A stretch of 64,000 nucleotides of DNA from Nissolia schottii (lineage: Eukaryota > Streptophyta > Magnoliopsida > Fabales > Fabaceae), in assembly GCA_003254905.1 (NCBI GenBank), contig QANU01016478.1, positions 245,935-309,934 of the forward strand, read 5' to 3'. Below the pieces are notes generated by a model. That model had not been told where the DNA came from. It ran no database searches and saw nothing but the letters and a program-made list of their open reading frames with translations. Shown one piece after another: positions 48,778 through 61,280 of this stretch. Within the stretch, counting starts at the first letter, position 1. Each line of letters starts with the position of its first letter. Position numbers and translations under genes: made by a program.

Positions 48778-51700
48778 TTAACATACCTTAAATTTGTGGA
48801 TGTCTGGTTGCAAGAACCACCACGGACCATCTTTTGATAATAATCTAGAAAAACCAAATCAAAAGTTACACACTAATAGTATAAACTATAATGAGAGTAA
48901 ACCTTCACTTTAGTTTTTGAAATTGACAGTGCCGGTCATATTAGTCTTCATGATATGAAAATATAATTTGTAGTATTTGAAATTGTCAAAACCTAACTTA
49001 TGGTAAATGACTAAATTGATCAATTTTTGGTAACTTTAGGGACTATAGGTGCATTTTCGTAGCCCGTAGACTACCGTGACTGGTGTTGCCAATTCTAGGG
49101 AGTAAAGGGAAGGTTTGCTCGGCTATGGCAGAAACCATTAATTATTTAACTTGTCAATTTGCCAGCTACTGGCAAATCGATGCAGAGGCAACGTTTACAC
49201 TCACCTCATGCTTCCTGCAATTGTCCTTAGGCCCATGAAAAGAGCTAAACCATACCAAATTCCGTGTAGGCCAATAACAGAAGGAGCCAAGATCAAAAAT
49301 GCTGAAGAGATTGCACCAACCAGCATCTATTGACAATTTGCACAAATATCAGAATTACAACATAGCAACTGATTTAGGCTTTAAATGTCAGAATGTTAAC
49401 AACTTTGTTCACTAACCATAGAACAAGCAGCAAAGGAGAAGTCTGAAACTCCATAGTGTAGGCCATCAAAGATAAAAGCCAAAGCTGTTATAGGCTGGCT
49501 AGCACTCACAAACTGTGGAAGCATTTTATTTTAGATTATAAGGCCTTGTAAGCATGAAAGAAAAAAAATCACCAACAAAGGGAAACTAAACAGATTCAAA
49601 GAGAAGGGAAAGCAGGTCAAGTGTTCTTTACCAATAAGCCAGATTTGACAATGCCTAGGACCTCAGTGTCCTTGGTGAAAAGGGTTGCTAGCGAACCAAA
49701 AGAGGCACCTAATATGACAGCTAACATGACTCCAGTGAATAGTCCTGTCTGGTAAACATAAAAAAAATGCCAATTAGAAACTCAAGCCTAGAGGCAAAGT
49801 AGCAAATATTTCAATATATCAAGCAAGGTAAACCACCTTTAAAGCAAAGAAAGTAACTTCTTTCACAGTATTGTAGTCACCCTTTGCCAAGAAACTTGCA
49901 ACAAGAGCCTGATAAGTGACAAAGGTTCATTGATCAATAAATTGACACTATGTTATAATCATAAGATGTAAACTAAGGTTGGAAAAAGGTGAAGTCTGTC
50001 TGATTTACACAAAAGTAATTTATTTACCTGACCAGCTGCTCCTTGTGCATCTGCAAGGAGGGATACAGATAACCATACTTGCAAGCATATCTGATGTGCT
50101 GCTGTGGCTAAGGGTCCTAGACGAGCGGCCATCGTTGTGCTCAAAGTTATTGTCATTACAGAAGCTAAAGTTCTCCCAAGAAGGAAACTGCCTGCGCAGA
50201 AAATCTGAATCAGTAAAAGATACATTATAGACTAAAAATGTGAAAACTTCGCCCGCAAGGCACTGCTCCAATTTCTCAAGTACTTAACATTCAAAATCCA
50301 GAGATGCGCAAAGATACCAAGACTACAAAATTCAGTTGTAGATAACATATTTTGGAAAATGCTAGAGAACTATAATGTGGCATGTATGTTAATCGTCCTT
50401 GTTTTTTGCTGAAAATTCTGGCAAAAATTTTTTTGGCTGTGCAGCATTACTCGCAATATTTAATACTTAAGCTTGGATTTGTGTAAAAGGAAAAATAAAG
50501 GGGATTAGTTACTTCCTATTTTAATTGGAAGTCAGAGAAATTGAGAGAAAGGATTCATTAGGAGAATTAGGAGGAATTAAGTTGAGGCAGCTAATAGTCA
50601 GTACTTACTATAGTAACTTACATTGACTTGCCAAAGGGATATGTTCATTAAAGAGCACCTACCGAAGCAACAATACCATGATGTCTATCAATGACTTGAA
50701 TCAAAACTTACAAAGTGTAATGTGAGATTTCATGATTAATCAGAGATGATAACCAAAGAAGATAACCAAAGAAAAAGACAATCAAGGATTCTATTCTTCA
50801 ATCAGTATTGAGTACAATAAGTTTAGGCCTATGTATAGGCTTATGAGAATAAATCAACATAATGACGAAATTAGGGTAATATAAAATGAAATCGGAACTA
50901 AATCAATCTAATATATTCTAAATTTAATATTATTCTTAACAAAACAATACTCATGTCAAATCAGAAGGAGCAGTTACTCTCACCAGATCTTAAGTATCCG
51001 CCAAAGCTTAGGCTTTTGATATCAGGAATCGACAGTTTAGTCGTCTTATTGAGACTCCAGATCAGCAAAAATGTGACAATGTATCTGAAATATTTAGATA
51101 TTGTTCAGAAAACTTCTCCATTTACTATACTGAAAAAGATGCAATAGGAAGAAGAAGTATAAGAGCTCATACTGAGACATGACAGTGGAGAGCGCAGCAC
51201 CAGACACGCCCAACCGAAAATTATATATAAATAGAGGAAATAAAAACACTGCTGCCAAATTGCCAAAACCTGCAGAACAATCAAGCCAAATGACAGTTAC
51301 AGAATGTAGCATTAACCTTGTCAAACTTTTATCTTAATGACAGTTAATAGTTACACTAAAAGTCAAAAGAAGTGCTTGCCTAAACATAATACTGGAGTCC
51401 TAGTGTCCTTAAACCCCCGGAATATTCCTTGGACAGCAAGGGAAACAACGACTGCAGGAGCACCGATGGCTCTGAGCGATAAAAACTGCTGCGCTGGAGC
51501 GCGCATAGGTGAGGCCTATTCAGGAAAACATTAGCAACAAGTACAACACCAGATCATGGAAATGGATTAGACATGAAAACAGAAAAGATAAGCCAAAGGA
51601 TTGTTCAAAGCTTTTATGTCAACAGCATTACTTCATTAGGACAAATACTAGATTTTAACTCACTGTTGATATTCCCACTATGCTGAGAAACAGGCCAGAT

Positions 51701-52704
51701 CCAAAGTACATAGCCAAAGCCTCAGCCATACCAATTCCTGCTGCTAGTACTAAGGCAGTAGAAACTGAAGAAAGCAACTTTCTCTCTGCCACATTTCTAC
51801 TACTGATTGTGTTGGCTGCAATTTCCTCTGCCACAAAAGAAGTTGCCACACTAAGGAGAGGAATGTTGAAAACCTTTGACATAATGTTGAAAATTGACAT
51901 GGAAACGCCAGCAGATGCCAACTCCAGCACCCCTATTCAAATAATCAAAGCAAAAAAGTTAATTCAGCACAATTGATAAGTCAATACCATGAAACTTTTC
52001 AAAACCATTCAACTTAAAGGGTCAAGACAAGTCAATAATCTTTAAATACTCATAAGGTACAACCTAATAAGTAATAAATGAAGCTCTATCTGTATTCTTA
52101 TGATTGGAAGCTATAACTAACCCAATCTTCCAATGTAAGCAGTTTCCATCAATTGTGCTAAAGGCTCAATTGCTTGTCCAGCAATTGCAGGCAAAGAAAG
52201 CATTATAAGCTCAGTTTGCACACTTGGAGGTTGAGGTTTACTGTCCAAAGGAGCCCTATTTAACCCACTGCGAATTGAAAAAAAAAAGAAGGCGGCATAA
52301 ACCACAGAAATTAGCACAAAATTCAATATACCTTATTAACATTCAAGTATAAGAGGGTCATGAAAGAATGCAAAAACATACCGTATTTTCTTGCTCAGCA
52401 AGCTTCCATTATCTGATGCAACATCATCATCGTCATCCTGCACATCGAAATCGCTTAACGCAACATCAGATATCAGTTCATCACTAGCCAAACTACAATG
52501 CCGCTCAAAATTGTCCAACGGCACTCTTCTCTTGTCAAGAATTCCGATGGAATGACAAAGCCTTCCTTTTGTTGATGTTTTGAACCTATAATACCCAAAC
52601 ACACTGGCTATTTGTCTCTTAACAACACCTTCAATACTCACTCCACAAATAAGTGAACCACCAAGTTGTGTAGCCTTCATATTTAACGGATGATATCTCT
52701 TCAT
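48778..52704 (-). CDS. MATE efflux transporter, DTX44/45-like plastid type; complete, 12 exons
   Basis: Multi-pass MATE carrier; the closest relatives that I recall are Arabidopsis DETOXIFICATION 44/45, related to FRD3 citrate and EDS5 salicylate exporters; substrate unknown. Exons: 52704-52382, 52267-52122, 51932-51664, 51515-51380, 51269-51173, 51084-50984, 50191-50028, 49908-49837, 49748-49632, 49512-49417, 49326-49205, 48844-48778; all phases agree, 569 residues. The N-terminal 107 residues are a hydrophilic, transit-peptide-like extension with an Asp-rich patch (DVQDDDDDVASD). Then LSLPAIAGQAIEPLAQLMET, AYIGRLG, PLLSVATSFVAEE, AVQGIFRGFKDTRTP and AARLGPLATAAHQICLQVWL follow MATE order. 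The intron after exon 4 uses a GC donor. The last exon ends FKVC at TAA; GTATGT just before it could be a donor, so the C-terminus may differ. The start could be Met-9 (MKATQLGG). Confidence 0.92.
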
Positions 52705-53060
52705 CCGAAAATTTCAGCAAATAGAGCTTACGTAGCTCCCTGCAATTATTTCAACAAAAGAACAATTAATCTATCAAGTTTTGGTTCCTAAGAACATTGA
52801 GAAAATGAAACCCTTTTACTCTGAATGAACTCAACTTTCAGTTTCAGCATGGCAATGCAGAAGATTACATGGACGTAGAAATTAGAAAGTAAGTACTAAC
52901 CTTTGATTCCTTAGCTTCAAAGTTCAAAATCCAAGTATCATGAACTTTGATATCTTTTGTTAATGCAGTGCAGCATGCAGCCACTGGTAACTCAGGAATG
53001 AAAGCAGAAACTGCTATTCTTTTTAGCATTCCTTTTTCCACACACAAGTCAAACAATAAT
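52705..53060 (-). promoter_or_regulatory. MATE gene 5'UTR with probable intron and upstream ORF
   Basis: A stretch ending GAATCAAAG|GTTAGT near 52900 and an acceptor TAATTGCAG near 52742 suggest a leader intron. The upstream exon contains a short ATG frame (from 53056) that runs into a stop soon after the splice, so it would act as an upstream ORF rather than as an N-terminal extension. Confidence 0.45.
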
Positions 53061-53919
53061 GTCAGTTATAAGCAGTGAATGAAGGGAGAAACAGAACAAA
53101 TTGCTAACTGTAATTCTATGATTTTCTTTGCATTGGTGGGCTAAGGCTATTTGACATGCCTAAACCCTAAACCATTGTACCAGGGACAAGACTGGGGAAG
53201 AGAGACCCAAAATAGAAAATTACTGTATTTTTTGTACCTCATTAAAGTTGGAATAGAGAGGACAAATTTTTTTTACTTGGAGACACAAAATTAGGGTTTG
53301 GATGGATAGAAATTTTCTTTGTCTTTATCCGTGTGTCCTTGTCATATTTTTGGTATCAAACGTCGTTCTAACATTTAGTTGTTTGGATCAATTTTGCTGC
53401 CTATATAATCAAACCACGTTTCCAAAGTTACATTATTGCACTACAAATGTTGCTGGGATGGCCCTACATTAAAATAATTGAGTCCCAATTCATCAAACCT
53501 ATTTGGACTATATGTTAGTCATTTTTGTCACTTCTTCATTTATGCTTATTTAGCAATGCAATATCCGAAACATATAAAATCTTATGAGTAAAATGCACAA
53601 CCACTATAATTGGAGGGGGTATTTTGAATTTTACCCTAATTAAAGTTGTGATTAACAAATCTTCAATGAATCAACATTTTACAAACGTCACTTCTCGATG
53701 ATTAAACTTCACTTCAATGAATCAACATTTTACAATCTTCAATGATTAAATTTGTGATTACGCAACATTGCTAGGTAATTCACATTTTCTCCAAATCGGT
53801 AATGTATATTACTCCATGAGAAGTGTCTATGTGAATTACGACATTTTATGTAATTCTTTAACATTTATTTTGACAAAAATATCATTAATATAAACAACTC
53901 CTTCTCTTCCTCCATAAGC
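53061..53919. other. Intergenic, no feature seen
   Basis: A duplicated phrase, TCAATGAATCAACATTTTAC, occurs at about 53667 and 53713. Otherwise AT-rich without genes. Confidence 0.5.
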
Positions 53920-54330
53920 CACCACCGCCACCGCCTACATCAACATATACCACCCACTACCACCATGCCGCCACCACCACCACCACCATCGTCACCACCA
54001 TAACCAACACATCACTTCAGCCGTCGCCACCACCATTGTTACCATTGTCATCACCATAACCACCACCACCACCACCATAATCATTGTCGTCGCCACAACC
54101 ACCACCACTACCATAATCGTCGTCATCGCCATCACATCCATCAGCGACACCTCTACCATGACCCACCTCCACTCCCATAATCGTTGTCATCGCTGCCACA
54201 ACCCCTTATTTCCACCACTACAACTGCCTCCACCACCACCACTGCCACAACTACCACTACTTATTACCACCATTGCCACCACCATTGTTGTTATAGCCTT
54301 TACCACCACCATCACTGCAATACACCAACC
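53920..54330. repeat. CCA/CCACCACCAT-type trinucleotide minisatellite
   Basis: About 400 bases of imperfect CCACCA, TCGTCA and CCATCA repeats. Frames through it give poly-His/Pro/Thr or Gly/Asp and are not genes. Confidence 0.85.
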
Positions 54331-56193
54331 AATTTTTTTATTTTTATTTTATTTTACGTTATTGTTATTATGATTATTTTTATTTATTTGTATTTATTTA
54401 TTATTTAGAGGACATTATGATAAAATATATTTATTACTTGGTAATCCTTTTGATATACCAAACATAGTAATGTAAATTTTTAATTACATTACTTGTGCAG
54501 GAGCCGTCTCCATTGGTCCGAGTACTTTCCCAGACCAACTTGGTCTTTGCATGACAGTCATTGATCTTGAAATTGATGGTTGAGATTATTTTAGTCAAAT
54601 TTATGTTTTCCACCCACAAAAAGATAAGAACTAAAGATCAGGATTTGCAAATAGGACCTGAAAATAAGTCAATTTAATTAGAGATTAGTTAACTGGTTCC
54701 ACTGCTCCTGTTCCTGTTTCCATCAAGTAACCACTATCTCCTCCTTTGTTGTCGCCGGTGCTGGTGGTGGCGGCAGCGGCAGATTCAAAGGTGTGCTACC
54801 GGTGAGGAGTCACCGGTAGGGGAGAGGTCAACAACGTGGATGGAGTTACCACCGAAGCCATGGTAGAGAGGGAGGGCGGAGGTGAGCTTGGGAGATGCGA
54901 AGGCACCAGGAAGGCCCACGACTTGCGAAAAATGGTGATGGGTGGGTTTGATGGTGGTGGCTTTGGTTGATTGTTGTGGTGGTCACAACGAAATCTAGAA
55001 AGGAAGGTGGGTGATTAGGTACAGAGAGAAGCAGAGGTGCATGCCAACACAGTGAGGGTAGGCTGTGCGGCGGTCTAAGGCAGGGAGATGAGGAGAGGGA
55101 AAGAGAAAGGAAAGTTATTGTGGAGAATGCAGGTAAATCAGACCTCCGATGGCGGTGGGGGGTGGTAGTGGAAGAAGGTGCCAATGGTGAAACAGGCAGA
55201 TGAAGGATAAGAGGCACGTGAGAGAGAAAGAGAGGCAGATGAGAGCGGTGCAAGATAGAAAAAGTGAAAAAAAAATAATACAATAACAAACCTTGCTGGG
55301 TAGTCCCCCAATTTTCTAAACTTTGAACTATGACCCAAGACCAAATTGGTTCCTAACTTAGGTTGAACCAGGGAAGCGCTACCAAACATTGTGATGTAAC
55401 ATTACCAATAATTAAAAAGGTGGTAATATTTCTAATAAGTAATTCAGATTACCAATAATCTTGATAAATAATGTGTCAAACGCTCTCTAAGAATAATATT
55501 ACATAAACAACAAAAGTGGATAACAAAATATGAATAACCTACAAAATACAACCACTCTTAATTACACATGAATTCATATACTTATTATATAATAATTTAT
55601 TTTTTTATTATATTTTACGTTATTTATGTATAATTATCATTTTTATTATTCACGTCAAATTTAGCATGACTTAAATAGCACATGGAACCTTTCACTTGAA
55701 GCCAATAGTCATATAGGAAAATTAGTTTTACACACCTAGCTATTGTACACCTAGACTATTTTTGCAAACTCAAATTTAGGTGGCACAAAAACAACCGTCC
55801 TTACTCTTCCCTCATTTTCACAACTGAAACCGTTTCTTTCTTTTGTTACATATTTTCTTTCATTTTTTTATTATATTGATTATTTATTTTAATTATTTTT
55901 CACTAGGAAGCTTTTTTTGGTATTACGAAATCATCATTTTACTTTTTTCCCCTTTTAATTCTCTTCTTCTTCTTCCCTTTTCTCTACACTAGAGATTTTG
56001 TTTTTTCGTTTTTGTTTTTTTGTTTTCACTAATCACAGTGGTTGTGCCTAAGAATATAAAAAACACAAATATAACCTTACCAAAATAAAAGACCTAACAT
56101 TTTTGTTGTTTGAGACACTACTAGTTCAAATAAACAGACACAACCTTTTATATACTCAACCACGACATTTTCGTGAACTCAGACCTAACCGTT

Positions 56194-56243
<50 letters not shown>
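54331..56243. other. Intergenic; low-complexity purine stretch and (AT)n
   Basis: 54740-55265 is GGTGG/GAGAGG-rich low-complexity sequence with spurious frames. 56196-56240 is an (AT)n microsatellite abutting the IFR-like exon. Confidence 0.55.
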
Positions 56244-56475
56244 CCTTGGCTTGACCAGTGCCATAAACAACGATCTCTTGGCGAGTCTTGTCATTTGGGT
56301 GGAGCAAGTAATCAACAAAGTATGCAGCAAATGAATTTGCAGAGACAAAAGTGTACGGAATCCCCGCTTCCTCCGTCGCCCTCCGGATCTTCCTTTTGAT
56401 CTCCAGACAAGCCTCAAATGGTGGAAGCCCCCTTACTCTGTCCACTTCACTTCCAAATTCTGATGGAATGAATCT
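56244..56475 (-). pseudogene. Orphan exon of an isoflavone-reductase-like (NmrA/PCBER family) gene
   Basis: Reads [20 protein letters not shown], then [40 protein letters not shown] and [11 protein letters not shown]. These match the middle of plant isoflavone reductase / phenylcoumaran benzylic ether reductase / eugenol synthase-like enzymes, including the catalytic Lys region (KRKIRRA). The exon has a good acceptor (TGGCAG at 56476) and a possible donor (AAGG|GTGTAT at 56243), but the donor runs straight into an (AT)n tract. Neither the NADPH-binding first exons nor the following exon was found nearby, so it is an isolated fragment. Confidence 0.75.
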
Positions 56476-59400
56476 CTGCCATGTACACATGCATGCATGT
56501 ATTACAAGTTATAATAAATATTATAGACTTTAATTGTTATGCACTATTAAAGTGTAAAACTTTTCTTACATTTTCATTCAATCAAATTTTGTCACATAAA
56601 TAAAAAAATAATTAATTCTCTCATTCACTACTTAAACTTTATTGTTGAAAATTAATATTCACCTTAATATTATTGGTTTCTTTCATCGCTCTGATNAATA
56701 GACACAATCATTTTATTTAAGACATAATTTTTTATTAATGTGAAAGGTAAGAGAAACGATTGCAAATGTGTCATGGATAGTTGTTCCTAGGTGTGCATGA
56801 TTCCTTGAAGATGGGATCTGAGAATGCCAGTTGATAAAGACCTGCAATTATTTCCTGCAAGGAATGTAAATTCCGGTACATGTGCGTTTTTGGGACCACA
56901 AATCATAACCACGTAACTGCCTCACGTACAATTCTGACCTCTCCTTCACCGTTACATAAAGGGGCCCACAACTTCATTGGGAAATTACCATCCTCTCCAT
57001 TGTCTTGGACCAAATACCTCACTTTCCACTTTGAGTTAAACTTATGATTTTGGATACTTCAATAATTTTCTTGTATCTGCAGTAATTGCTGCTCTAAGTT
57101 TTTCTCTCCCCTATTAATTGTAAGAAAATGATTATATTAAATACGTGATGCTTTTGTTAAAATTGAATACTAATAAAAGATATTCTCTCATGCATAAAAA
57201 AATTGATTTTTTTTCTCGAAAAAACAAAAAAGCAAAACAAATATACGACATTGTTTTATTTCATACGTATATAGAGTTCAAAGTTTTCTTTTGAATAATC
57301 AATATATAATATGTTTATAAACAACAACAATATATCAGTAAAGTTATAAGTTAGAGTAGGATATCTTTTACAGATACAATGTATATAGCTCGTAAAAGTC
57401 ATTTTCTTATGATAATTTATGCTCAAAATGACGAAAAATGTAATATTTTTTGAAAGGAAAAAAATATATAATACGAAGCTTGTGAGTAGTATCTTTTTCC
57501 TTGCGTCAATTATCGAAATATGATTTAAATAAACAATAATATTTACTTATATACTTCCTTCGTTTCAATTTAACTCTCTAAAATTAAACACTACATGTAT
57601 CAAGGTAGAAAAAAATTTGTTAAATGGATAAAATAGTATGAATTAACAAAATTATCACCATATTAAAAAATAAATTTTTATTTCTAATGTAATTATTATT
57701 TTATTTACATTTAGTATACAAACAAATGTTTCACTATAACTAAGGGCATGAATGAAAAAAAATAATTATACTAAATATTATAAATAAATGATATTTTAAA
57801 ATATTAAAAAACAAAAAATAGACCTTTAAAATAAAACAGATAAAGCATATCACTAAAATTATAAGGTGATTATTTAGGATATTTTTAATAAATAGGTGAG
57901 AGAAAAATATTGTTGTTTAATGTAGTCATTTTTTAATTTAATAAGTGAGAGAAAAACTTGAAGCAAGTAACATGAATACAAGAAAATTACAAAAATATCC
58001 AAACTCATGAAGTGGAGAGAAGGGTATTTGGCCTAAGGTAAAATGTGGAAGATACTAACCTTTACATAAAGTTGTGAAGATTAGCAAACTCCATATATTA
58101 GTTTAATATATGTGAGATGTACATAAATTATTTTAAATTTGTAGATTTTATTTTTGATTAAAATTATTAAAATTTTATTTTTAGTAATTTTAAATATTAG
58201 AAGGGAGAGAATGTCAATTTTAAATTAAAAAAACTAATGAGATAAAAATAAGTAGAATAAATTTAGTAAAATATGAAATTTAAGTTAAAAAAGATTTAAT
58301 TGGGTTTAGTAAAAAAAACAATTTATGCGAAAACAAATCCCTTCAAAATATGTGACCAAAAAAAACCCCAAACATTTTATTAACATAGGTAAAGTAGAGC
58401 TAGAACCCCTTAGGCCTCAGTCAAGCCTCCTTGGCTCCTTCCCTACAAGTTACATTTTGGGCAAGACCATTATTCAACCGGTGTTTCGCTAAGACATCAA
58501 GGTAGCATTTGATTTTTGTCTCGAGATAAAAATGGTAAAGACAATAAAAATACGTCTTTTTATGTCATTTTTTAAGTACATAAATTAACTTAAAAAATAT
58601 GTCCCAAAAAATGAATAATTTTAAATTTTTTTTTCTTTGTCTCCTTGTATTTTTTTTTTTCACTGTGCTCCTTTGTTTATTGGTACTCCTAACACTATAT
58701 ATAAATTTTGTGAAGCATTTATCGTGGACCTCACATATCAATGTCCGTTTGTCTTTTGGGCTGAATCCGGGTTATACAACTCTGGCCTTCGTTCTAGTGT
58801 TTTTTTTTTGTTTTTTTATAATAATAGCCTTCTATTACTACTATAGAAAAGTATACATATATGTGTACCCCACACCCCCAAAAAAATACTTAATATACAT
58901 GTTTAGTTTTTTTTTTTCCCCTTAACTATCTACAATTTTTGCTAGTACTTGTTCACTTTAATCATGTTTACTCACATGTAAGTGTCTCTCTTTGGAGTAA
59001 CGATCATGTCAAAATAATGCTAGTTGGTTTGTTTGGTTGTTTGCTTAGGGTCTAACACATTTATTATAAATTGAATGAAAAAAGAAAAGAGGAGACAACT
59101 TTTTATAAGCGCCATAGTGTTTCCTGAGTTGGTGGGGGTGACTTGTCTTAATTATCAACCCGAAGCAAGTGGATTAAAAAGAAAAAGAAAGCAAATTCAC
59201 CTTCAACGCAAAAGTTGATCAAGTAACAAGCAAATTCATCTTTTTTTAAAAATATTTTAGGTTTGAGACTCAAAAGAAAAGCTTGTATCGAGTGGGGCGT
59301 CCTCAAGCCATATGTAGTATTATGATTATCAATTTAAAATTTAAATAGTTTGTTACACTAAATAGATTGAAACGTTTAATGTTAGGATACTATTTATTTT

Positions 59401-60877
59401 GTGTTCACTCATCATTTTAAATTTTTAATTTACCTTTTTCGCTAGGAATAAGTAGAACTAGTCATATGATCTCATTCATTGCATGGAAAATATAAATTAA
59501 ATATTTATAACTATTTCTTATTTAGTTAATATATATATATATATATGTATACTTCTAAAAATTATATTTATTTTTTAATAAAAGTATTAAATTAAATATT
59601 TGTTTCACAAAGAAATTAATGTAAATATAATTTATATATATAGGGGATGATTCGTTCTTTTTTCTTTATAATATTTTTTTTTAAGATTTAATTTTGACCA
59701 TACAAATACAATTCAGTAGCGGAAAATTCACTTTCACATTATCATATAAAAAAATAATTCTCACTTGAATCATCCATCCATATATATATTGAAAAGACTT
59801 GTACCCAAAGTTTAATAATATATTGTTTGTGTAATTTTAATTTTTTTATATACTTTTTAAATTTTATATAAATATATTAAATGAAAAATATTATATTATT
59901 TTAATATTTGAAGAGAATTATTTTTATGTATATAAAACATTTATAATTCTTACTGTTTAGATTTTGCACAATAACTTAACCTTAGTTATACTTTGATTAC
60001 TTAATTTTCTTTGAGGCAAAATAAAGTGTAAATTTTTAATTTATCATAACATCTTACGTATGTTTACACATTATTTTATACAAGCTAAAATTTTAAAATT
60101 TTATATGATAATCAATATTAAATATATATTTGAACTTATTTATATTTTAGTAAAATATTTATTTACAATTTTAAATCAATTAGAAAGTAATTTAAATATA
60201 TTATGATATATTTATAATTTTTTACTCTTTAGATTTTTATTAACAGAATATTTAACTCAACCATAATTATAATTTGATAAAAAAAATTCTCTTGAATAGA
60301 TAAAATAAAGTGCAAATTCTTGATTTATCATGTTATCTTAAATATTTTTATAAATAAGTTATTTTATATATCATATGCTTATCATAAAAATTGTTATACT
60401 TTCTTTGATTGTTTTACATAGTCATAGAAGATGTAAAGTTAAAAAAAAATTATTGAAAAAAATAATAGTATTAATATCATAAAGGTCAAAATACCATAAA
60501 TAGTATTAATAATAATTAAAATAAGCATTAAAATATATGAGATAGAATTTATAATTAATGGAATATATAAAAAAATTAAAGAATAATTATAATTGAAATG
60601 ATTTAAGATTTTAAAATCAAGAAAAAATGCCACGTGGATGTAAACTCAGAAAAAAAAAGATGCCACATAATATTTCAAGTGAAAGAACTTTTATTGTTAT
60701 ACATAGATTTGGGCAAGGTCAAACAATCCTGGTCAGAACTTTAGTTTAGGTGTCATGCTTCACAGATTCACCGCACTAAAGTTGCAACATTTTAAGCTCA
60801 AGTATGATGTAAAAATCATATCATATTTTTTACATTAGAATGAAGGGATCTTTTCTCTTCCAAACTTTTATTAAGAA

Positions 60878-60908
<31 letters not shown>

Positions 60909-61280
60909 TTAAATATATAATTAATTAATTATATCTATCCATCAGCTTAAATTTTTAAGAGAGATAATTCTTGAAACAGTATTTAAATTTTTATGATCAA
61001 GTAGTTATTAGTTAAAGTCTTATCTTCTCATTTTTGTATGAGGTATAAAATAAACTTGGTTTATGTACATGTTTCACACCCAAAATGGACTCATGCATGA
61101 TGAGGCTTATCAAATATATAATCAGTCTAAACTTTTGACAGAAATAGTTTTTGTGAAAAAAATTGTAACATCATCATAATTCAATGGATTTTTGTATGTC
61201 TTTAGGAGTCAATTGAGAATAAAGCAATAAATGAGTTTAAGATTATTACATACTTGATTACCTTCCAAATCCAAATCACC
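56476..61280. other. Long AT-rich intergenic stretch
   Basis: No gene recognised over nearly 5 kb. There is an ambiguous base at 56696 and (AT)n runs near 59530 and 60888-60910. Frames at 58599-58925 and 60439-60633 are hydrophobic only because of T-rich or A-rich composition. Confidence 0.6.

Noticed and set aside
52865-53056. 63-codon frame upstream of the MATE gene as an N-terminal extension
   Set aside because: After the apparent splice into the next exon the frame meets a stop, so it does not join the MATE reading frame; treated as a leader exon.
53920-54410. His/Pro/Thr-rich and Gly/Asp-rich frames
   Set aside because: Low-complexity CCA/TCG repeats, not proteins.
58599-58925. 108-codon hydrophobic frame as a membrane protein
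   Set aside because: Hydrophobicity comes from T-rich DNA; no homologous pattern or gene context.
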